Source: Clostridiales bacterium UBA1380 (lineage in GTDB: Bacteria > Bacillota > Clostridia > Oscillospirales > CAG-272). From it: a DNA stretch of 9,566 nt. The notes beneath the pieces were generated by a model. That model made no database searches. It saw nothing but the letters and a program-made list of their open reading frames with translations, and was not told the DNA's origin. Both the position numbers and the translations under genes were made by a program. The stretch covers positions 1 through 9,566 of the forward strand of contig DBRA01000019.1 of the NCBI GenBank assembly GCA_002305445.1. Direction: 5' to 3'. Below are positions 7,212-9,566 of the stretch, in pieces (position 1 is the stretch's first letter; each line of letters opens with the position of its first letter).

Positions 7212-7221
7212 GTGCTATAAT
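7193..7221 (+). promoter_or_regulatory. Sigma-A promoter of the ACT-mnmM-anSME operon
   Basis: TTGAAT (7193-7198), a 17-base spacer and a perfect TATAAT (7216-7221). The -35 box is the first six bases of the hairpin loop behind paaK, and the spacer contains the whole right arm of that hairpin. Transcription would start near 7228, giving a leader of about 73 bases. Confidence 0.75.
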
Positions 7222-7249
7222 ATAGTGTAGTTAAGAGAGCGTAAGATTT

Positions 7250-7287
7250 CGCGGCACAGCGCCGCGACGACGCCGGCTTTAAGCCGG
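7250..7287 (+). promoter_or_regulatory. Two small hairpins in the leader of the ACT gene
   Basis: CGCGGC (7250-7255) pairs with GCCGCG (7261-7266) around a 5-base loop. CCGGC (7273-7277) pairs with GCCGG (7283-7287) around TTTAA. The second stem ends directly before the GGAGG ribosome site (7288-7292), so its folding could affect ribosome access. No known riboswitch class is recognised. Confidence 0.4.
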
Positions 7288-7300
7288 GGAGGGAACTATT

Positions 7301-7702
7301 ATGCTTCAGAAACAGATAACAATATTCATCGAGAACCGCTCGGGACGCCTTTCCGAAGTGCTTTCAGCCATCGCCGCGGAAAATATCAACCTGACGGCGC
7401 TGTCGCTCGCCGACACGGCGACGTTCGGCCTTCTGCGCATCCTCGCGGACGATGTCGACAACGTCGCGGGCCTTCTTAAAAAGCACAACCTCGCGCTCTC
7501 CGAGACGCAGGTGATACCCGTGACCGTCAAAAACGAGCCCGGCGCAGTCGCCGCGGTTACGGCGGCGCTGACCGAGGGCGGTTTTTCCATCGAGTACATG
7601 TACACGGCGATGAACGAGCAGCCCTGCGCGGCGACGCTCGTCATCTGCACCGACCGTCCCGCCGAAGCGGACGCGTATCTCGCGGAAAAGGGGCTGCTGT
7701 GA
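7301..7702 (+). CDS. Tandem ACT-domain protein
   Basis: A 133-residue protein made of two ACT domains and nothing else. The first covers about residues 4-64, with N-R-S-G-R-L at 12-17; the second about 70-132, with N-E-P-G at 78-81. G15 and G81 sit at the turn where ACT domains bind amino acids. It has no catalytic, DNA-binding or membrane part, so a likely role is to sense an amino acid and act on a partner protein. Small ACT proteins beside iorAB and paaK are a familiar arrangement, which suggests an aromatic amino acid ligand; that is inference. GGAGG (7288-7292) lies 8 bases before the ATG. Its stop overlaps the next start by four bases (GTGA), so translation of mnmM is probably coupled. 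Its partner is unknown. Confidence 0.88.
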   Translation: MLQKQITIFIENRSGRLSEVLSAIAAENINLTALSLADTATFGLLRILADDVDNVAGLLKKHNLALSETQVIPVTVKNEPGAVAAVTAALTEGGFSIEYMYTAMNEQPCAATLVICTDRPAEADAYLAEKGLL

Positions 7703-8271
7703 GCTATCGCACGCCCGCGATGGTCGACCTGCTCGAGCTGCAAAAGTACTTCATCCGCGGCCATCTCGGAGAGGGCGACGCCGCCGCCGACTTCACGATG
7801 GGCAACGGCCACGACACCGAGTTCTTGTCGAAGACCGTCGGCCCGACTGGCCGCGTCTATGCCTTCGACATTCAGAAGAGCGCGCTCGAGTCGACAGCCG
7901 CGCGCCTCCGCGAGACCGGCTGCCCCGACAACGTGACGCTCATACACGATTCGCACTCGAACGCGAAGAAGCACATCGACCGTCCGATCCGCGCGGGCAT
8001 GTTCAACCTCGGCTGGCTGCCGGGCGGCGACAAGATCGTCACGACGCGCCGCGAGACGACGCTGCCCGCAATCGCGGACGCGCTCGAGCTGCTCGACCAC
8101 GGCGGCGTGCTGCTCGTCGCCGTCTACCCCGGACACGCCGAAGGCGAGGCCGAGGGGGCGGAGGTCGCCGGGTATTTCGCGTCGCTCGACCGGCACAAAA
8201 TATGCGCGTCGCAGTTCCGTATAATAAACTCGCCGACATCGCCGTACTTCTTCGTCGTCGAGAAAAAATAG
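7699..8271 (+). CDS. mnmM: tRNA nm5(s2)U34 methyltransferase, MnmM (YtqB) family
   Basis: A 190-residue class I SAM-dependent methyltransferase. The family was long annotated as putative rRNA methylase (YtqB) and was later shown in Gram-positives to methylate nm5(s2)U34 to mnm5(s2)U34 at the tRNA wobble position, replacing MnmC. Signatures: D-F-T-M-G-N-G-H-D-T (31-40, SAM site motif I), Y-A-F-D (54-57, acidic residue for the SAM ribose), and F-N-L-G-W-L-P-G-G-D-K (102-112), which is diagnostic. The GTG start at 7699 lies inside the end of the ACT gene (4-base overlap), with AAGGGG (7688-7693) 5 bases upstream. It is the second gene of the operon. The exact reaction is inferred from family membership. 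Confidence 0.85.
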   Translation: MSYRTPAMVDLLELQKYFIRGHLGEGDAAADFTMGNGHDTEFLSKTVGPTGRVYAFDIQKSALESTAARLRETGCPDNVTLIHDSHSNAKKHIDRPIRAGMFNLGWLPGGDKIVTTRRETTLPAIADALELLDHGGVLLVAVYPGHAEGEAEGAEVAGYFASLDRHKICASQFRIINSPTSPYFFVVEKK

Positions 8272-8275
8272 CCGC

Positions 8276-9481
8276 ATGATCTCGTTTCTGATTAAGCCCG
8301 CGTCGGGGCTCTGCAACATCGCCTGCGGGTACTGCTTCTACCGCGACGAGGTCGACCGGCGCGCGCGATACGACGATGCGTCGGCGCCTCCGATGCGCGT
8401 CATGACTGACGAAGTCGCGGACGCGGTGATCGCGCGCGCGTTCGAATTCGAGCGCGGCGCAAGGCAGTCGCGCGGCGTCAGCTTCGCGTTTCAGGGCGGC
8501 GAGCCGACGCTCGCCGGCGCCGGCTTTTTCGAGCGCTTCGCCGCCGCGGCGGACAGGCACAACACCGAAAAGCTGCCGGTCGCGTACAGCATACAGACGA
8601 ACGGCGTCGCCGTGACGCGGGAGAGCGGATTCTGCGAGCTGTTTTCGCGGCTGCGCTTCCTCGTCGGTGTGTCGGTCGACGGCGACGCGCGGCAGCATAA
8701 CTCCGTGAGAGTCGACCGCGAAGGGAAGGGCACGCACTCGCGCGCTCTCGGCGCGGCGGAGCTTCTTCTGCGCTCCGGCGTAGACGTAAACATCCTGACG
8801 GTGCTGACCGACGAAGGCGCGAGAAGCGCGGTAAAGACGTATAACTTCTTAAAGTCGCACGGCTTCATGTGGCAGCAGTATATAAACTGCCTCGCCCCCC
8901 TGCCGGACTCGCGCGCCGACGATAAAGCGGACCGGCGCGGCGGTCAAAACGGCGGCGACGGCGGATTTGCGAAGTACGCCCTTTCGCCGGAGCGCTGGCT
9001 GCGCGCGAACGAATCGCTGTTTTACGCGTGGCGCACCGACTTCATGTCGGGCCGCCGCGTCAGCGTGCGCCATTTCGACAACCTGCTCGGCATATACTGC
9101 GGTTATGAGCCTGAACAGTGCGACATGCGCGGGCAGTGCTCGCTGCAGTTCGTCGTCGAGGCCGACGGAACCGCGTATCCGTGCGACTTCTACTGCCTGC
9201 CCGAATACGCGATGGGCAACATAGTCGACTCGGACATAAAGGCGCTTGCGGAGTCCGACGCGGCAAAGCGCTTCTTGGCCCGCAAAAAGCTGCCGCAGAA
9301 ATGTCTCGGCTGCGATATTCTGCCGCTTTGCCGCGGCGGGTGCATGCGTCTTTGCGAGAGCGGCGGCGAATACGAATACTGCGCGGCCTTCCGCGAGTTT
9401 ATCGGGCGAACGGACAGCGCTTTCAGAGAAATGGCCGCGGTCGTCCGCCGCGAACGCAGCGCGGCCGGCCGAATAATCTGA
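8276..9481 (+). CDS. Anaerobic sulfatase-maturating enzyme (radical SAM, SPASM type)
   Basis: Oxidises an active-site Cys or Ser of type I sulfatases to formylglycine in the cytoplasm without oxygen. It has 401 residues. C13-C17-C20 in C-N-I-A-C-G-Y-C-F-Y bind the radical SAM cluster; F-Q-G-G-E-P-T-L is at 72-79. The C-terminal SPASM region has C282, C288, C303 and C356 for one auxiliary cluster and C343, C346, C352 and C369 for the other. The 6- and 15-residue spacings match those I recall for the Clostridium perfringens enzyme, and D304 right after C303 matches its catalytic Asp. A Gly/Asp/Arg-rich insert (about 213-230) looks disordered. The ATG lies 4 bases after the mnmM stop with only a weak ribosome site, so translation is probably coupled. 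No sulfatase is in the window. A peptide maturase of the same superfamily is a less likely alternative. Confidence 0.85.
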   Translation: MISFLIKPASGLCNIACGYCFYRDEVDRRARYDDASAPPMRVMTDEVADAVIARAFEFERGARQSRGVSFAFQGGEPTLAGAGFFERFAAAADRHNTEKLPVAYSIQTNGVAVTRESGFCELFSRLRFLVGVSVDGDARQHNSVRVDREGKGTHSRALGAAELLLRSGVDVNILTVLTDEGARSAVKTYNFLKSHGFMWQQYINCLAPLPDSRADDKADRRGGQNGGDGGFAKYALSPERWLRANESLFYAWRTDFMSGRRVSVRHFDNLLGIYCGYEPEQCDMRGQCSLQFVVEADGTAYPCDFYCLPEYAMGNIVDSDIKALAESDAAKRFLARKKLPQKCLGCDILPLCRGGCMRLCESGGEYEYCAAFREFIGRTDSAFREMAAVVRRERSAAGRII

Positions 9482-9498
9482 TTGGAAAGAAGATATAA

Positions 9499-9566
9499 GT
9501 GAACGGCAATAGTAATTATCCGCCGAAAAGGCCGCAACAGGGCGGAGCGCAGTACGGATCGCAGAA
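9499..9566 (+). CDS. 5' end of an unknown gene (partial)
   Basis: A GTG start at 9499 follows the anSME stop by 17 bases, with GGAAAG (9484-9489) about 9 bases upstream. Twenty-two codons are readable before the right edge, with no stop. The peptide is polar and rich in Asn, Gln, Pro and Gly (begins M-N-G-N-S-N-Y-P-P-K-R-P-Q-Q). That composition is common in the unstructured cytoplasmic head of membrane proteins, but no family can be named. It is likely the fourth gene of the operon. Confidence 0.6.
   Translation, partial: MNGNSNYPPKRPQQGGAQYGSQ

Noticed and set aside
7306..8319. A 337-codon minus-strand frame across the ACT and mnmM genes
   Set aside because: Crosses two overlapping conserved genes and the start of a third; no promoter or ribosome site on that strand.

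Overview
The window is a GC-rich, gene-dense stretch that looks chromosomal and probably comes from an anaerobic Clostridia-type Firmicute. Four things point that way: ferredoxin-dependent indolepyruvate oxidoreductase genes, an anaerobic sulfatase-maturating radical SAM enzyme, a YtqB/MnmM-type tRNA methyltransferase typical of Gram-positives, and strong AAGGAG ribosome sites behind AT-rich sigma-A promoters. Species cannot be told from the sequence. No tRNA, rRNA, IS element, CRISPR array or prophage gene is visible.

Layout. (1) Positions 1-240 are a divergent control region. A minus-strand gene starts at 26 and runs off the left edge. A GH36 alpha-galactosidase gene reads rightward; its real start is probably 240, because a good promoter (163-191) lies inside the longer open frame that begins at 138. 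The galactosidase gene ends in a clean terminator. (2) 2448-3250 is a self-contained upp unit (uracil salvage) with its own promoter and a long perfect terminator hairpin. (3) 3301-7163 is an aryl-acid module: a near-consensus promoter, then iorA and iorB overlapping by one base, then paaK. IorAB interconverts arylpyruvates and arylacetyl-CoAs with ferredoxin; PaaK interconverts arylacetates and arylacetyl-CoAs. Together they can link free arylacetates to aromatic amino acid metabolism in either direction. (4) 7193-9566 is a second unit with a promoter whose -35 box lies in the loop of the hairpin behind paaK. It encodes a double-ACT-domain protein (a likely amino acid sensor), MnmM (overlapping by 4 bases), a sulfatase-maturating enzyme 4 bases further on, and the first 22 codons of an unknown gene cut by the right edge.

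Most genes are recognisable families. The less ordinary parts are regulatory: the promoter nested in a hairpin and the structured leader ahead of the ACT gene, the palindrome-rich divergent promoter region at the left edge, and the repeated ribosome-site sequence ahead of upp. I do not see a clearly new multi-gene system. The closest candidate is the tie between the aryl-acid genes and the ACT-sensor/tRNA-modification operon.
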